A stretch of 64,000 bases of DNA from CADEEX01 sp964577955 (GTDB lineage Bacteria; Acidobacteriota; Vicinamibacteria; Vicinamibacterales; CAVVIG01), in NCBI GenBank assembly GCA_964577955.1, contig CAZOAZ010000030.1:1-64000 (forward strand). The letters are read 5' to 3'. A model generated the notes under the pieces. It was given only the letters and a program-made list of their open reading frames with translations. It made no database searches and was not told the origin of the DNA. The translations under genes and the position numbers were made by a program. Shown here piece after piece: positions 15,913-24,078 of this stretch (its first letter is position 1; each line of letters opens with the position of its first letter).

Positions 15913-17442
15913 CTACGTCGTCGACAGGCTCTCGACGACGCGCATGACGACGGGTTCGTCAGCGGCGATCACGGCGCGCTGGCGGAAGAGCTCGAAGACC
16001 ACCGTCTCGTACGAGCATTCGATGCCGCGATCGGAAAGCAGGTGGCGCGCGTACCTGGTCGCGCGATCGATCAGCTTGCCGTTGGTCGGCGACACCCACG
16101 TCATGATGTTGCGTTCGTAGCGCCCGAGCCGTCCCATCACCAGCGTGCTGTGCTGGTTGAGCAGCATCTTCAACAGCGTGTGACGCTCGAGCGCGCTCCA
16201 TGAGGGCGGGACCGCGAATTCCCGTTCGATGCCGCGAAACTCGAACACCATGCCGGGTGCCGCGATGCGAAAGGTTTCCTGGCTCGCGCCGCGGAGTTGC
16301 CGGTCGCGAAACAATCGCGCGCCGGCGCCGAAATCAAACGCCTCGACATAGCTCCGCGTGGTTCGCGGATCAACCTCGGGCCATTCAAGCGCGCGCGGTG
16401 CCCGCCCGAGCAGCGTTCGCCAGGCCTCGTCCGCGGACGCCGCCGACGGGAGCGTCACGTAGCTCAAACTCGAAGGGCGCGCCGGTTCGTCCCCGAGCGC
16501 GTGCGACATCGACGGCAGGCTGAAGGTCGGCGCCCGTTCCGTCGTGTCGGTGAACACTGTGATCGGACAGGTCTCGACGGAGTAGAGCACGAATCCGCGG
16601 TTTGCGTAGACCTCGGCTTCCCGTTCGGTGAACGGCTGAAGATGCGACGCGAGGCCGGTTTCCAAGCGGTCAGCCATCGCCGCGACCCGCGCGGCGATCG
16701 TGGCCGCATCATGCGGCGTCAGCAGGGCATAGCCGACGGCGAGCTGCAGAACCGTGCTTGCCTGCAGCCGCGTGCTGCCAGAGAGCGCCATCGGACCGAC
16801 GGTGAGGTTCACGGTCCGCACGCGCGGCTCTTCGAGAATCCGGCGCGACCGCGGAATGCTGACGAGCGCGTCGTCCGGATTGCAGTAGAGGAAATACGGC
16901 GGCCGGCGCGAGAGGTGGACCGCTTCCTCGACCGCGCCGAGCACATAAGGCGTTTCGCCGCCTTCGCTGCATGCGACGAGACAATCGCCCTCTGCGAAGC
17001 CGAGATCGCGCAAGTGCCGCGCGCCGTAGGCCGGATGATCCTCAAAGCGTTCGAGCGAGTGGACGAGTGCCACATCGCCGCCGGCCATGAACGCGCACAC
17101 GCGATCGTCGTCGGCGCCGTGGGCCTCCCGCCACAGCGACTCGAGCAGGAGCGCCAGCCGTCCGGTTGCGCCGCAGCCGCACAGGAACACGCGTCCGCCG
17201 TGCGCCAGCGTCGAGCGGAGGTCGGCGCCGAGCGCGGCAATCGACGGCGCCGCGCCCGCGAGCGTCATCAGTGCGCCATGATCGATGGCGGTCAGCACCT
17301 CGTACGCACGCGGCAGATCGCGCGCGGCCCAGTCCGACAATTCGGTTGTCAGCCGGTGTCGCCCCTCAGTGACCAGGTGGCCGAGCTGATAGAGATGCGC
17401 GACGGTCAGAAACGCCCGCGCTTCGTCGTCGGTGGCCGACAT
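15913..17442 (-). CDS. SIS-domain protein of the MurQ/glucokinase-regulator type
   Basis: A 509-residue protein with two sugar-isomerase (SIS) domains. The first has FLCGCGATGRLALLLESLWRE and SEGGETPYVLGAVEEA; NLTVGPMALSGSTRLQAST closely follows the pattern of N-acetylmuramic-acid-6-phosphate etherase (MurQ, about 300 residues) and of glucokinase regulatory protein. The length and a C-terminal helical part (LSDRGIECSYETVVFELFRQ) fit the longer regulator-like form. Such proteins bind phosphosugars; whether this one cleaves the lactyl ether is unknown. No amino-sugar kinase is adjacent. Confidence 0.8.
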   Translation of the reverse strand: MSATDDEARAFLTVAHLYQLGHLVTEGRHRLTTELSDWAARDLPRAYEVLTAIDHGALMTLAGAAPSIAALGADLRSTLAHGGRVFLCGCGATGRLALLLESLWREAHGADDDRVCAFMAGGDVALVHSLERFEDHPAYGARHLRDLGFAEGDCLVACSEGGETPYVLGAVEEAVHLSRRPPYFLYCNPDDALVSIPRSRRILEEPRVRTVNLTVGPMALSGSTRLQASTVLQLAVGYALLTPHDAATIAARVAAMADRLETGLASHLQPFTEREAEVYANRGFVLYSVETCPITVFTDTTERAPTFSLPSMSHALGDEPARPSSLSYVTLPSAASADEAWRTLLGRAPRALEWPEVDPRTTRSYVEAFDFGAGARLFRDRQLRGASQETFRIAAPGMVFEFRGIEREFAVPPSWSALERHTLLKMLLNQHSTLVMGRLGRYERNIMTWVSPTNGKLIDRATRYARHLLSDRGIECSYETVVFELFRQRAVIAADEPVVMRVVESLSTT

Positions 17443-17476
17443 GGTCTGGGCATGATGGCACAGCCAACTGTTTTGC

Positions 17477-17486
17477 TTGGGCCCAA
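17477..17486. promoter_or_regulatory. palindrome between divergent SIS and FkbM genes
   Basis: TTGGGCCCAA, a perfect 10-base palindrome, lies in the 62-base gap between start codons at 17442 (minus) and 17505 (plus). It could be a shared operator, but the support is position and symmetry alone. Confidence 0.25.
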
Positions 17487-17504
17487 ATAAACCGAAGACC
17501 AGAG

Positions 17505-18296
17505 GTGGTTCTGCGCCACAATCCGACCGTGAATGTCATCGTCCTGTTCTACAGGACGTTTCCGCGCGTCGCGTTCTGGATGGCCCGGCTGACGCGGGCC
17601 AACTATGAGCTGGAAATGACGCTGCTGGATGTGCTGTGCGAGCCCGGAGCCTTGAGCATCGATGTCGGCGCCAAGGTCGGCATGTACACGTATCGCATTG
17701 TCAGGCACTCAAAAGCGGTGTGGGCCTTCGAGCCGATTCCAGAACTCGCCAATCTGCTGCGCAAACAATTTGGACGAACGGTGCGCATCGAGAACGTCGC
17801 TCTTTCGGATTGCGCCGGAACGGCCACGTTGCGCATTCCCTTTACGCCGCAACGCACGCCCAAATACGGGCTGTCGACGATTGATCAACACAACACGCTG
17901 GACTCCCCGCACGTGGCGACCATTCGCGAAGTCGAAGTCGCGGTCAGACGGCTGGATGACTTTCACATCGCCAACATCGGTTTCATGAAGATCGATGTCG
18001 AAGGTCATGAGCTCGCCGTCGTGCATGGGGCTCGCGAGTCATTGCTGGAATGTCATCCCACGCTCCTGATCGAAGCCAACGACAAATATCATCCCGGCGC
18101 GGTGCAAGAGTTGCGAACGTATCTGGAAGGATTGGATTACGAAGGTCATTTCGTTCACGACGGGCGGCTGAATCCGCTGCGCGACGTGGACACGCCGTTC
18201 CATGATCGAGGGATTGAGAACTTCGTGTTCATCGCGAACTCCAACGTCGGGATGAAGGAAAAGATCTTCTCACGGCTGCGTTCGCTGGCGTCTTGA
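17505..18296 (+). CDS. FkbM-family methyltransferase
   Basis: A 263-residue SAM-dependent methyltransferase of the FkbM type. The binding motif I is LSIDVGAKVGMYT (about residues 50-62), motif II is VWAFEPIPELANLL, and the later FMKIDVEGHELAVVHGA is the family signature. FkbM enzymes methylate hydroxyls of sugars or polyketides, often on surface glycans. GTG at 17505 was chosen for lack of a better start; a second GTG at 17529 is possible. Its codon use is visibly less GC-biased in places (ATTGATCAACACAACACG), a weak hint of transfer. No glycan cluster is adjacent. Confidence 0.85.
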   Translation: MVLRHNPTVNVIVLFYRTFPRVAFWMARLTRANYELEMTLLDVLCEPGALSIDVGAKVGMYTYRIVRHSKAVWAFEPIPELANLLRKQFGRTVRIENVALSDCAGTATLRIPFTPQRTPKYGLSTIDQHNTLDSPHVATIREVEVAVRRLDDFHIANIGFMKIDVEGHELAVVHGARESLLECHPTLLIEANDKYHPGAVQELRTYLEGLDYEGHFVHDGRLNPLRDVDTPFHDRGIENFVFIANSNVGMKEKIFSRLRSLAS

Positions 18297-18357
18297 GGCG
18301 GATCGCGTTCGAGCCATGAAGCCGGGTGGGCATGGATGGATTGGCGTCGAGCTCTGA

Positions 18358-19002
18358 TCACTGAACGGCGATCGGTGCGAGGCAGTCGGACTCCTGGACC
18401 CGGATTGGATACCACGAGTCAAAATTGGCATCGGTCGAGGCGACGAGCACAACGGGTGACAGCGCCAGCGGATCGAATGCGGCGTCAGCCGGTGACGCGG
18501 ACGCCCGCGTCCGGACCCGCTGCCGAAACTCCTGAAACGTGGGGAAGTCGAACACCGCGGCGAACATCTGTCGCGTGACGCCCGGCTCGCTGATACGCCT
18601 GGAGACGAGACAGCGTGGGGCCGGCGGCCTCGATTCGAGTCCCATCTCGCGCGCCAGCGCGAGCAGCGCGTCAGGAGTGGCGCTGCCCGACAGCGCGCGG
18701 TCGAACTCGCTGCGCAGCAGGAGCGGCATCGCGGCGGGCGTGGGTCCGGTCAGAGACTCCGACATCCTGGAGAAGACCTGGCTGAAGAGATCCTTGACCA
18801 TCGCTGGCGGCGGTCGCAGGACCAGGAGCGCGCCGGAAGGCGATGACGGCGCCTCGAGCGCCAGCGTCCACGGCGTCGTGGCACTCGACGCGACCGTGTA
18901 CGCCGTCGATTGGACGTTCTGCGCAGAGCGAACGAACAGCCATCCCAACCCCGCGATCGCGACGGCGCCCAGGACGATCTTGATGAGGACAGTTCGCGAC
19001 AT
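18358..19002 (-). CDS. membrane-anchored protein, unknown function
   Basis: A 214-residue protein with one N-terminal hydrophobic helix (IVLGAVAIAGLGWLFV) and a periplasmic remainder. No known domain is recognised. A proline-rich stretch (LVLRPPPAMVKDLF) and a pair of cysteines (PRCLVS and SDCLAP) are the only features. It ends in LAPIAVQ. The downstream FkbM gene converges on it. A terminator-like hairpin and a repeat hairpin separate it from the lipoprotein gene upstream. Confidence 0.6.
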   Translation of the reverse strand: MSRTVLIKIVLGAVAIAGLGWLFVRSAQNVQSTAYTVASSATTPWTLALEAPSSPSGALLVLRPPPAMVKDLFSQVFSRMSESLTGPTPAAMPLLLRSEFDRALSGSATPDALLALAREMGLESRPPAPRCLVSRRISEPGVTRQMFAAVFDFPTFQEFRQRVRTRASASPADAAFDPLALSPVVLVASTDANFDSWYPIRVQESDCLAPIAVQ

Positions 19003-19028
19003 ACGCAGTCACCTTGCTGAAACGAAAA

Positions 19029-19059
19029 ACGCCCGCCCGACAGGATGTCGAGCGGGCGT
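19029..19059 (-). terminator. rho-independent terminator of the NHL lipoprotein gene
   Basis: On the minus strand an interrupted 13-base-pair stem (ACGCCCGC/GCGGGCGT outer, TGTCG/CGACA inner) is followed directly by TTTTTCGTTT. It lies 56 bases after the stop codon at 19115. This is a textbook intrinsic terminator. Confidence 0.8.
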
Positions 19060-19073
19060 CAGAGGAACTCTGA

Positions 19074-19093
19074 GCTCCGGCTAAAGCCGGAGC
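19074..19093. repeat. CTAAAG-type hairpin
   Basis: GCTCCGGCT and AGCCGGAGC form a 9-base-pair stem around AA. It is the second of the hairpins with a CTAAAG core in this window and sits between the lipoprotein stop and its terminator. Confidence 0.7.
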
Positions 19094-19114
19094 CCACAAC
19101 GGTGACGTGACGGT

Positions 19115-20404
19115 CTACTGCTTAGCCTTGCCACCGGGCCAGAGCACGCCCTGGCTCTTCTCGCCTTCGGCGCCCGCCGGAACCTTGCCCATCCCCTTGT
19201 AGATGAAGCGCTGGAGACGCGAACCCTCGTAGGTTTCCGTCGTGTAGATGTTGCCCTTGCTGTCCACGGCGATGCTGTGGACCGCGAAGAACGAACCCGG
19301 CTGACGGCCGCCGTCGCCGAACGCGGTCAGCACCTTCATCGTCTTGCGCTCGATGATGTAGACCTTCATGTTCTGACCGTCGGCCAGATACAGGAAGCGC
19401 TGTTCCGGATCCGGCGAGAAGTCGATGTCCCAGGTCGATCCCTGCGACAGCGTGCGCGAGGCGATGATGTGCTCGCTGACGAACTTGCCGTCCTTCTGGA
19501 AGATCTGGATGCGGTCGGCGTTGCGATCGCAGACGTAGACCAGGCCGTCCTTCGAAATCTCGGAGCAGTGCACCGGGCCGCGGAACGTCTTCTGCGATTC
19601 TTCGCCAGCCGTGTAGCGCGGCAGATCGCCGTCGTCCGGCTTGTTGCCGAAGGCGCCCCAGAAGCGCTTGATCTTGCCGGTGTCGGTATCGACGACCGCG
19701 ACGCGGCGGTTGAAGTAGCCGTCGGCGATGTACGCCTCCTTGGCGGGACCGTCGATGCCGATCTTCGCGACGCGACCGAAGCTCTCCGGATCGCTGCTGT
19801 TGCGCGTGTAGACCGGGTTGCCCTCCTTCGAGGTGCCGGTCTTGCGCGCGTCGGGCTTGCCGTACTGCGCCAGGAACTTGCCGTCCTTGGTGAACTTCAG
19901 CAGGTGGGAGTCGCCCGGACCGTTGCCGCCGATCCACACGTTGTCCTGGTGATCGATCGTGATGCCGTGGTTGGACGAGGGCCACTTGTAGTCGCCGGTC
20001 TCGCTGCCGATGCCGCCCCAGCTCTTGAGGAGCTTGCCGTCCTGATTGAAGGCGAGCACCGGGGGCGCGATCGCGCAGCACTCGCTTAGCGGTGGATTCT
20101 GTATCGCGCCGACTTCAGTCGTCGCCACGAACTGATCCGGCGTGTTGCGCTGGATGATCCAGACGGTGTCCGTCGAGTCGACGTCGACACCGATCGTCGG
20201 CCCGATCAACCAGTGATTGGGCAACGGCTTCGGGAAGAACGGATCGACTTCGAAGATCGGCACCATATCCGGCGTCGAGTACGGGAGGCTCATGTTCGCG
20301 CCGCTGCTACTCGATTCGGTCGTCGCCGCAGGCTGTGGGGCCGCACACGCGACGGTCAGTCCGAGCAGTGCTGCTCCGACCACGATATTGACTGTCCGAT
20401 TCAT
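19115..20404 (-). CDS. NHL-repeat beta-propeller lipoprotein
   Basis: A 429-residue exported lipoprotein: signal sequence with lipobox LTVAC (Cys20), then a Ser/Thr-rich linker. The body is a six-bladed propeller of NHL type with repeating units such as HGITIDHQDNVWIGG, VYVCDRNADRIQIF and HSIAVDSKGNIYTTE. Related proteins include peptidyl-alpha-hydroxyglycine lyase-like and other NHL proteins, but no catalytic residues can be assigned. A strong GAGGAGG precedes the ATG, and an intrinsic terminator follows, so it is probably a well expressed single gene. Confidence 0.85.
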   Translation of the reverse strand: MNRTVNIVVGAALLGLTVACAAPQPAATTESSSSGANMSLPYSTPDMVPIFEVDPFFPKPLPNHWLIGPTIGVDVDSTDTVWIIQRNTPDQFVATTEVGAIQNPPLSECCAIAPPVLAFNQDGKLLKSWGGIGSETGDYKWPSSNHGITIDHQDNVWIGGNGPGDSHLLKFTKDGKFLAQYGKPDARKTGTSKEGNPVYTRNSSDPESFGRVAKIGIDGPAKEAYIADGYFNRRVAVVDTDTGKIKRFWGAFGNKPDDGDLPRYTAGEESQKTFRGPVHCSEISKDGLVYVCDRNADRIQIFQKDGKFVSEHIIASRTLSQGSTWDIDFSPDPEQRFLYLADGQNMKVYIIERKTMKVLTAFGDGGRQPGSFFAVHSIAVDSKGNIYTTETYEGSRLQRFIYKGMGKVPAGAEGEKSQGVLWPGGKAKQ

Positions 20405-20460
20405 TCGTCGTTCCTCCTCGAAGATGCGTCAAAACGCCGCAGATGACGATGGGCGGAAAG

Positions 20461-20466
20461 TATAAT
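20461..20466 (+). promoter_or_regulatory. TATAAT box of the HupE/UreJ-like gene
   Basis: A perfect TATAAT ends 15 bases before the ATG at 20482, implying a leader of roughly 9 bases. It also falls 56-62 bases upstream of the divergent lipoprotein start at 20404. Confidence 0.45.
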
Positions 20467-20481
20467 GGCGACCCCTTCCCG

Positions 20482-21789
20482 ATGTACCGGATTTCGCAAG
20501 TTCTTTTTGTCGTTTTTCTGACCGTTTTCGCCGCCTCTTCGGTTGCGAGCGGCCATGACGTGCCGAACGAAGTCGTCGTCCGGGTGCTGGTGAAGCCGCA
20601 GGGCAACCGCCTCCGGGTGCTCGTCCGCGCGCCGCTCGTCGCCCTCCAGGATGTGGACTTCCCGCAGCGCGGTCCGGGGTACCTCAATATTCCCGATGCC
20701 GACCCGACCCTCCGGCAGGCGGTGACGGGGTGGATCGCCCACGAAATCGACGTTTACGAGGGCGACCGGCGGCTGGACGGGCAGCAGTTGACCGCGGTCA
20801 TGGCCTCGTTCCCGTCGGACCGTTCGTTCGACAGTTACGACCAGGCGCTGGCCCACGTCCTGGGACCCAGACTGCCGGACGACACCGAGATTGTCTGGCA
20901 GCAGGTCGTCCTCGACACCCTCTTCGAGTACCCGATCCAGTCGGAGGGCTCGGATTTCGCCATCGACGCGAAACTGGCCCGGCTCGGGCAGCGGACCCGC
21001 ACCGTGCTCCGCGTCGAGCTGCCGAACGGGACCGTGCGGACGTTCGACTATCGCGGCAATCCGGGCCTGGTCCGGCTCGATCCCGGCTTCATCGATGCGA
21101 CGGCCCGGTTCCTCAGACTGGGGTTCCAGCACATCGTCGACGGCCTGGATCACCTGTTTTTTCTCGCCTGCCTGGTCATTCCGATCCGCAGGCTGCGGCC
21201 GCTCGTGGCCATCGTGACCTCGTTCACGATCGCGCATGTCATCGCGCTCATCGCCTCGACGCTCGGCGTTCAGCCGAATGCCCTCTGGTTCCCACCGCTG
21301 GTGGATACGTTTGTCGCGGTGTCCATCCTGTACATGGCGGGCGAGACGATTCTGGGCGCGCCGCCGAAGCGCCGCTGGCTGCTGGCCTTTGTCTTCGGCC
21401 TGGCCCATGGCTTCAGTCTGGCGCTCGGTCTGGGCGAGACGCTCCAGTTCGCGGGGCGTCACGTCATCGGCTCGCTCCTCGTCCTCAACCTCGGCGTCGA
21501 GCTCGCGCAGCTGCTGGTCGTGACACTGTTCGTCGGTCTGCTGACCGTCGTGCTGAAGGCCTATCGGCAGACGGTCGCCGAGCGCCTGGTGGCGATCCTG
21601 CTGTCGGCGGTCGTGGCGCACACGGCGTGGCACTGGATGGTGGCCAGCGGCAGTTTGCTGCTGGCCTACGATCTCCGGGCCTCACTGCCGGAGCTCGATG
21701 GCCCGGTCCTGACGCGCTGGGGTTTGCTGACGCTGATCCTTGTGCTACTGACGTGGCTCATGTCCAAGTCATCGATGATTGATGAATGA
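20482..21789 (+). CDS. HupE/UreJ-family membrane protein
   Basis: A 435-residue protein with a signal peptide (VLFVVFLTVFAASSVASG), a periplasmic N-terminal half and a C-terminal membrane half of about six or seven helices. The family signature is GFQHIVDGLDHLFFLACL, followed by FTIAHVIAL and FGLAHGFSLALGLGE; these histidines are typical of HupE/UreJ proteins, which are linked to nickel or cobalt handling. Full-length forms with this N-terminal extension are usually of unknown substrate. No hydrogenase or urease is nearby, so metal transport is an inference. Confidence 0.8.
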   Translation: MYRISQVLFVVFLTVFAASSVASGHDVPNEVVVRVLVKPQGNRLRVLVRAPLVALQDVDFPQRGPGYLNIPDADPTLRQAVTGWIAHEIDVYEGDRRLDGQQLTAVMASFPSDRSFDSYDQALAHVLGPRLPDDTEIVWQQVVLDTLFEYPIQSEGSDFAIDAKLARLGQRTRTVLRVELPNGTVRTFDYRGNPGLVRLDPGFIDATARFLRLGFQHIVDGLDHLFFLACLVIPIRRLRPLVAIVTSFTIAHVIALIASTLGVQPNALWFPPLVDTFVAVSILYMAGETILGAPPKRRWLLAFVFGLAHGFSLALGLGETLQFAGRHVIGSLLVLNLGVELAQLLVVTLFVGLLTVVLKAYRQTVAERLVAILLSAVVAHTAWHWMVASGSLLLAYDLRASLPELDGPVLTRWGLLTLILVLLTWLMSKSSMIDE

Positions 21790-21822
21790 TGAATGATGAT
21801 TTGGAGGCCAATGAGCAAATCG

Positions 21823-21857
21823 AATCATCAATCATCAATCATCAATCATCAATCATC
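21823..21857. repeat. five tandem copies of a 7-base repeat
   Basis: AATCATC is repeated five times without error. Upstream, from 21773 to 21800, the opposite pattern (GATGATTGATGAATGATG) occurs, so the two stretches can pair as a long AT-rich hairpin around GGAGGCCAATGAGC. The array lies between the HupE-like stop and the next start codon. Confidence 0.85.
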
Positions 21858-21884
21858 ATTTCATCGATGGACAGCGGAGGCGTG

Positions 21885-22295
21885 ATGCGTAGACTTTTCA
21901 GGGTGGGCGCGTTGTTATTCGTGGGCGTCTGCTCGGTGGCGGTTCGCGCCGACGCTCAGGATCTGACCGTCAAGAACGCGCGGGTCGTCGTCTCAGCGGC
22001 TGACGCGCGGATCGTCGGGGCGATCACCAACCCGGGAATGTATTCGACTTACCTGGTGTCGGCGACGTCGGACGCGGCCGAGCGGGTCGAACTGCGCGAT
22101 GCGCGCAAAGGCGATGCGCTCGTCAAGGAAGTGGAGGTCGCCGCCTTCAGCACGCTGACGCTCGACGCCAAAGGGCTCTACCTGAAACTGGTCAACCCGA
22201 AGCGGCCGCTGCGTGCCGGTACGCGCGTGGACGTGGTGCTGTCGAACGAAGCCAACGTCAAGACGCGCATGAGCGCCGTCGTCGGCGGTCCGTAG
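21885..22295 (+). CDS. PCu(A)C/DUF461-like exported protein lacking copper ligands
   Basis: A 136-residue exported protein with a signal peptide (RLFRVGALLFVGVCSVAVRADA). The body matches the PCu(A)C periplasmic copper chaperone fold: ATSDAAERVELRDA, then LTLDAKGLYLKLVNPKRPLRAGT and a closing strand. In true chaperones the first motif has a His (ELHE-type), followed by Met residues and HLM; here these are Arg, no Met, and YLK, so Cu(I) binding is unlikely. GGAGG is 4 bases before the ATG. It follows the HupE/UreJ-like gene and may be co-transcribed with it. Confidence 0.7.
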   Translation: MRRLFRVGALLFVGVCSVAVRADAQDLTVKNARVVVSAADARIVGAITNPGMYSTYLVSATSDAAERVELRDARKGDALVKEVEVAAFSTLTLDAKGLYLKLVNPKRPLRAGTRVDVVLSNEANVKTRMSAVVGGP

Positions 22296-22303
22296 GGTCA
22301 GGC

Positions 22304-23014
22304 GTGGTCGCCCGTCTTGTCATCCTTGCCGGCGGGCTTGCGTTTGGAGCGTGCTCGACGCCGTCTGAGCCGGCAGGGTCGATGTCGCCGACCGTCATCA
22401 TCACCGCGATCGCGGTTGCGAGGAACACCGACCTCGTGGTCGTCGGATCCTCCGCGACGCTCACGGCGACGGCGACTTATTCGAACGGCACGAGCGCGGC
22501 GATCACGCCGACCTGGTCGAGCGATGCCGTCGGTTCATTCACGGTGAACGCCGCCGGAGCCGCCCTGGCCGTCGGTCCCGGCGTCGCGAACATCACCGCG
22601 GAGTCTCAGAGCGTGCGTGGGTCGACCGCGCTGCGCGCCGTGCCGCGATTCGAGGGCACCTGGCAAGGACGTTGGCAGCACGTGGCGTTCTCGGGCTCCG
22701 GTTGCGGCGGGCTCATCGTCGGCGACACTTCGGCTTTGGGGCTGACGCTGACCCGGACTCGCGACAGCGCCGCCGGCACGCTGAACCTGGCGGGCGTGAT
22801 GATGACGGTGAGCGGCACCATTGCCGTCGACGGCACGCTGCGTCTGTCCGGCGAACGCCTTCCTGGTCCCGATCAGAGCGTCTCGGACTGGCAATCCACG
22901 CTGAGCGGCGACGCCATGGCCGGGTCGTTCAGCTGGAATCTCCTGCGCGGCATTCCACCGGCGATTAGCTGCAGGATCAGCGACAATCTCCTCGGCGTCG
23001 TGCGAATGAACTGA
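22304..23014 (+). CDS. lipoprotein with bacterial Ig-like domain
   Basis: A 236-residue protein starting with GTG, 8 bases after the previous stop. A lipobox (GLAFGAC, Cys17) marks it as a lipoprotein. Residues about 30-110 resemble a Big-2 bacterial Ig domain (VVVGSSATLTATATYSNGT, TPTWSSDAVGSFTVN, GVANITAES). The rest, FEGTWQGRWQHVAFSGSG and GLTLTRTRDSAAGTLNL, is a beta-rich domain common in acidobacterial lipoproteins and of unknown role. Ig domains of this type usually mediate surface contacts. Confidence 0.75.
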   Translation: MVARLVILAGGLAFGACSTPSEPAGSMSPTVIITAIAVARNTDLVVVGSSATLTATATYSNGTSAAITPTWSSDAVGSFTVNAAGAALAVGPGVANITAESQSVRGSTALRAVPRFEGTWQGRWQHVAFSGSGCGGLIVGDTSALGLTLTRTRDSAAGTLNLAGVMMTVSGTIAVDGTLRLSGERLPGPDQSVSDWQSTLSGDAMAGSFSWNLLRGIPPAISCRISDNLLGVVRMN

Positions 23015-23158
23015 CTGGACGGCAAACGTCGTGGGAGGAGGTGTTCTTCCTGACGCGGGCCGAGATTGAAAACGCGCTCATCACGCTGGAGGCGTCGCTG
23101 GCCAGCCGCGCCGCCGATCGCCGACGCACGTGGGAGCGGCAGCGCCGCCTCGCCACGG

Positions 23159-23773
23159 TCAGTGCTGTCGAATCGGGACATCGAACACCGATTCCTCAGA
23201 CCCGCCGTTGGAGGGGACGACCACGTTCAGCTGCCACTGAATGCCGCCACCGGTTCCTCGGTCGATCCGCGTCCCGTTGCCGGAGTCGGGCAGCGGCAGC
23301 TGCATGTCAACGCCGACGTTCGGATTGAGCGTTCCGGATCGAGACGACCACCGTGATTCCCAAAGTGTCACGCGGTCCGAGCGTCCTTGTTTGTTGCTGG
23401 CCCCAGTCGTCTGGACGCAGCGCAGCCGCCACTCCAACTCGCCGTCGGGGGCCACGACTCGGCCGGGCAGGAGCCTGATGGTCAGTGGCCGGCCCAGCAC
23501 CCCACCGGCCTCCGGAACTTCGATCTGCCAGCGGCCCCAGACAGCCAGCCGCACCAGTCCGCGGATGCCGAAGAACCCCAGTAGCAGGCCGACGAGCAGA
23601 AACGGGGCCATGATGACGTACACGAAGAGGGAGCCGCGCCCCTCGGCTGTCATCAAGTACAGGAACGTTCCAGGTAGTCCCAGCGCCCCGGCCGAAGCGG
23701 CGGTCATGCCCAGGTGCAGGAGCGACGTGTGCGATTTGATCCGCATCGGTTGTCGTGAATCGCCCTCGATCAA
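23159..23773 (-). CDS. membrane protein of the sigma-factor operon, unknown function
   Basis: A 204-residue protein with two membrane helices (TAASAGALGLPGTFLYLM and FVYVIMAPFLLVGLLLGFFGIRGLV) followed by a soluble beta-rich part resembling the DUF3592-type domain layout. Its ATG overlaps the stop of the anti-sigma gene as ATGA, which fixes the start at 23773 and indicates translational coupling. It may sense envelope state or be a target of the sigma factor, but no motif proves either. Confidence 0.65.
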   Translation of the reverse strand: MIEGDSRQPMRIKSHTSLLHLGMTAASAGALGLPGTFLYLMTAEGRGSLFVYVIMAPFLLVGLLLGFFGIRGLVRLAVWGRWQIEVPEAGGVLGRPLTIRLLPGRVVAPDGELEWRLRCVQTTGASNKQGRSDRVTLWESRWSSRSGTLNPNVGVDMQLPLPDSGNGTRIDRGTGGGIQWQLNVVVPSNGGSEESVFDVPIRQH

Positions 23774-24078
23774 CGGCGCTTGGATGCGCTCGAGCGGTGG
23801 ACGGGACGCGCCCGAGTGGCGCGTTCGCGGCGAGTCAACGATCTGATCCGTGCCGTGGCGCGCGCGATTACGTCGCGCGGGAGCCGCCGCTGGCCTTCAG
23901 CGCGACAGGCGGCCACGGTTCGTCGCAAGCATCCCGCCATGGTCTTGCAGCACGCGCACGTCCTGATGTGACGTTCGATCCGGCGGCGTCGCGTGGGTGC
24001 CAGATCGTCGTCCAGATAGCGCGATAGTTCCACAAACAAGGCGCGGCAGCGCGCGGAGGGGCGCGTCGGAACGGTCAT
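23770..24078 (-). CDS. zinc-finger anti-sigma factor
   Basis: A 102-residue protein with the ZAS zinc motif: RHIRTCACC contains the His-x3-Cys-x2-Cys core (about residues 37-45), preceded by the amphipathic helix FVELSRYLDDDLAPTRRRRI typical of anti-sigma domains. It has no transmembrane helix, so it is a cytoplasmic, probably redox- or metal-responsive form. It overlaps both neighbours as ATGA (with the sigma factor and with the membrane protein), so all three are translated together. The C-terminus is very Arg-rich. Confidence 0.85.
   Translation of the reverse strand: MTVPTRPSARCRALFVELSRYLDDDLAPTRRRRIERHIRTCACCKTMAGCLRRTVAACRAEGQRRLPRDVIARATARIRSLTRRERATRARPVHRSSASKRR

Noticed and set aside
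21823..21857. Tandem repeats considered as a CRISPR-like array
   Set aside because: Units are 7 bases without spacers, so it is a microsatellite.
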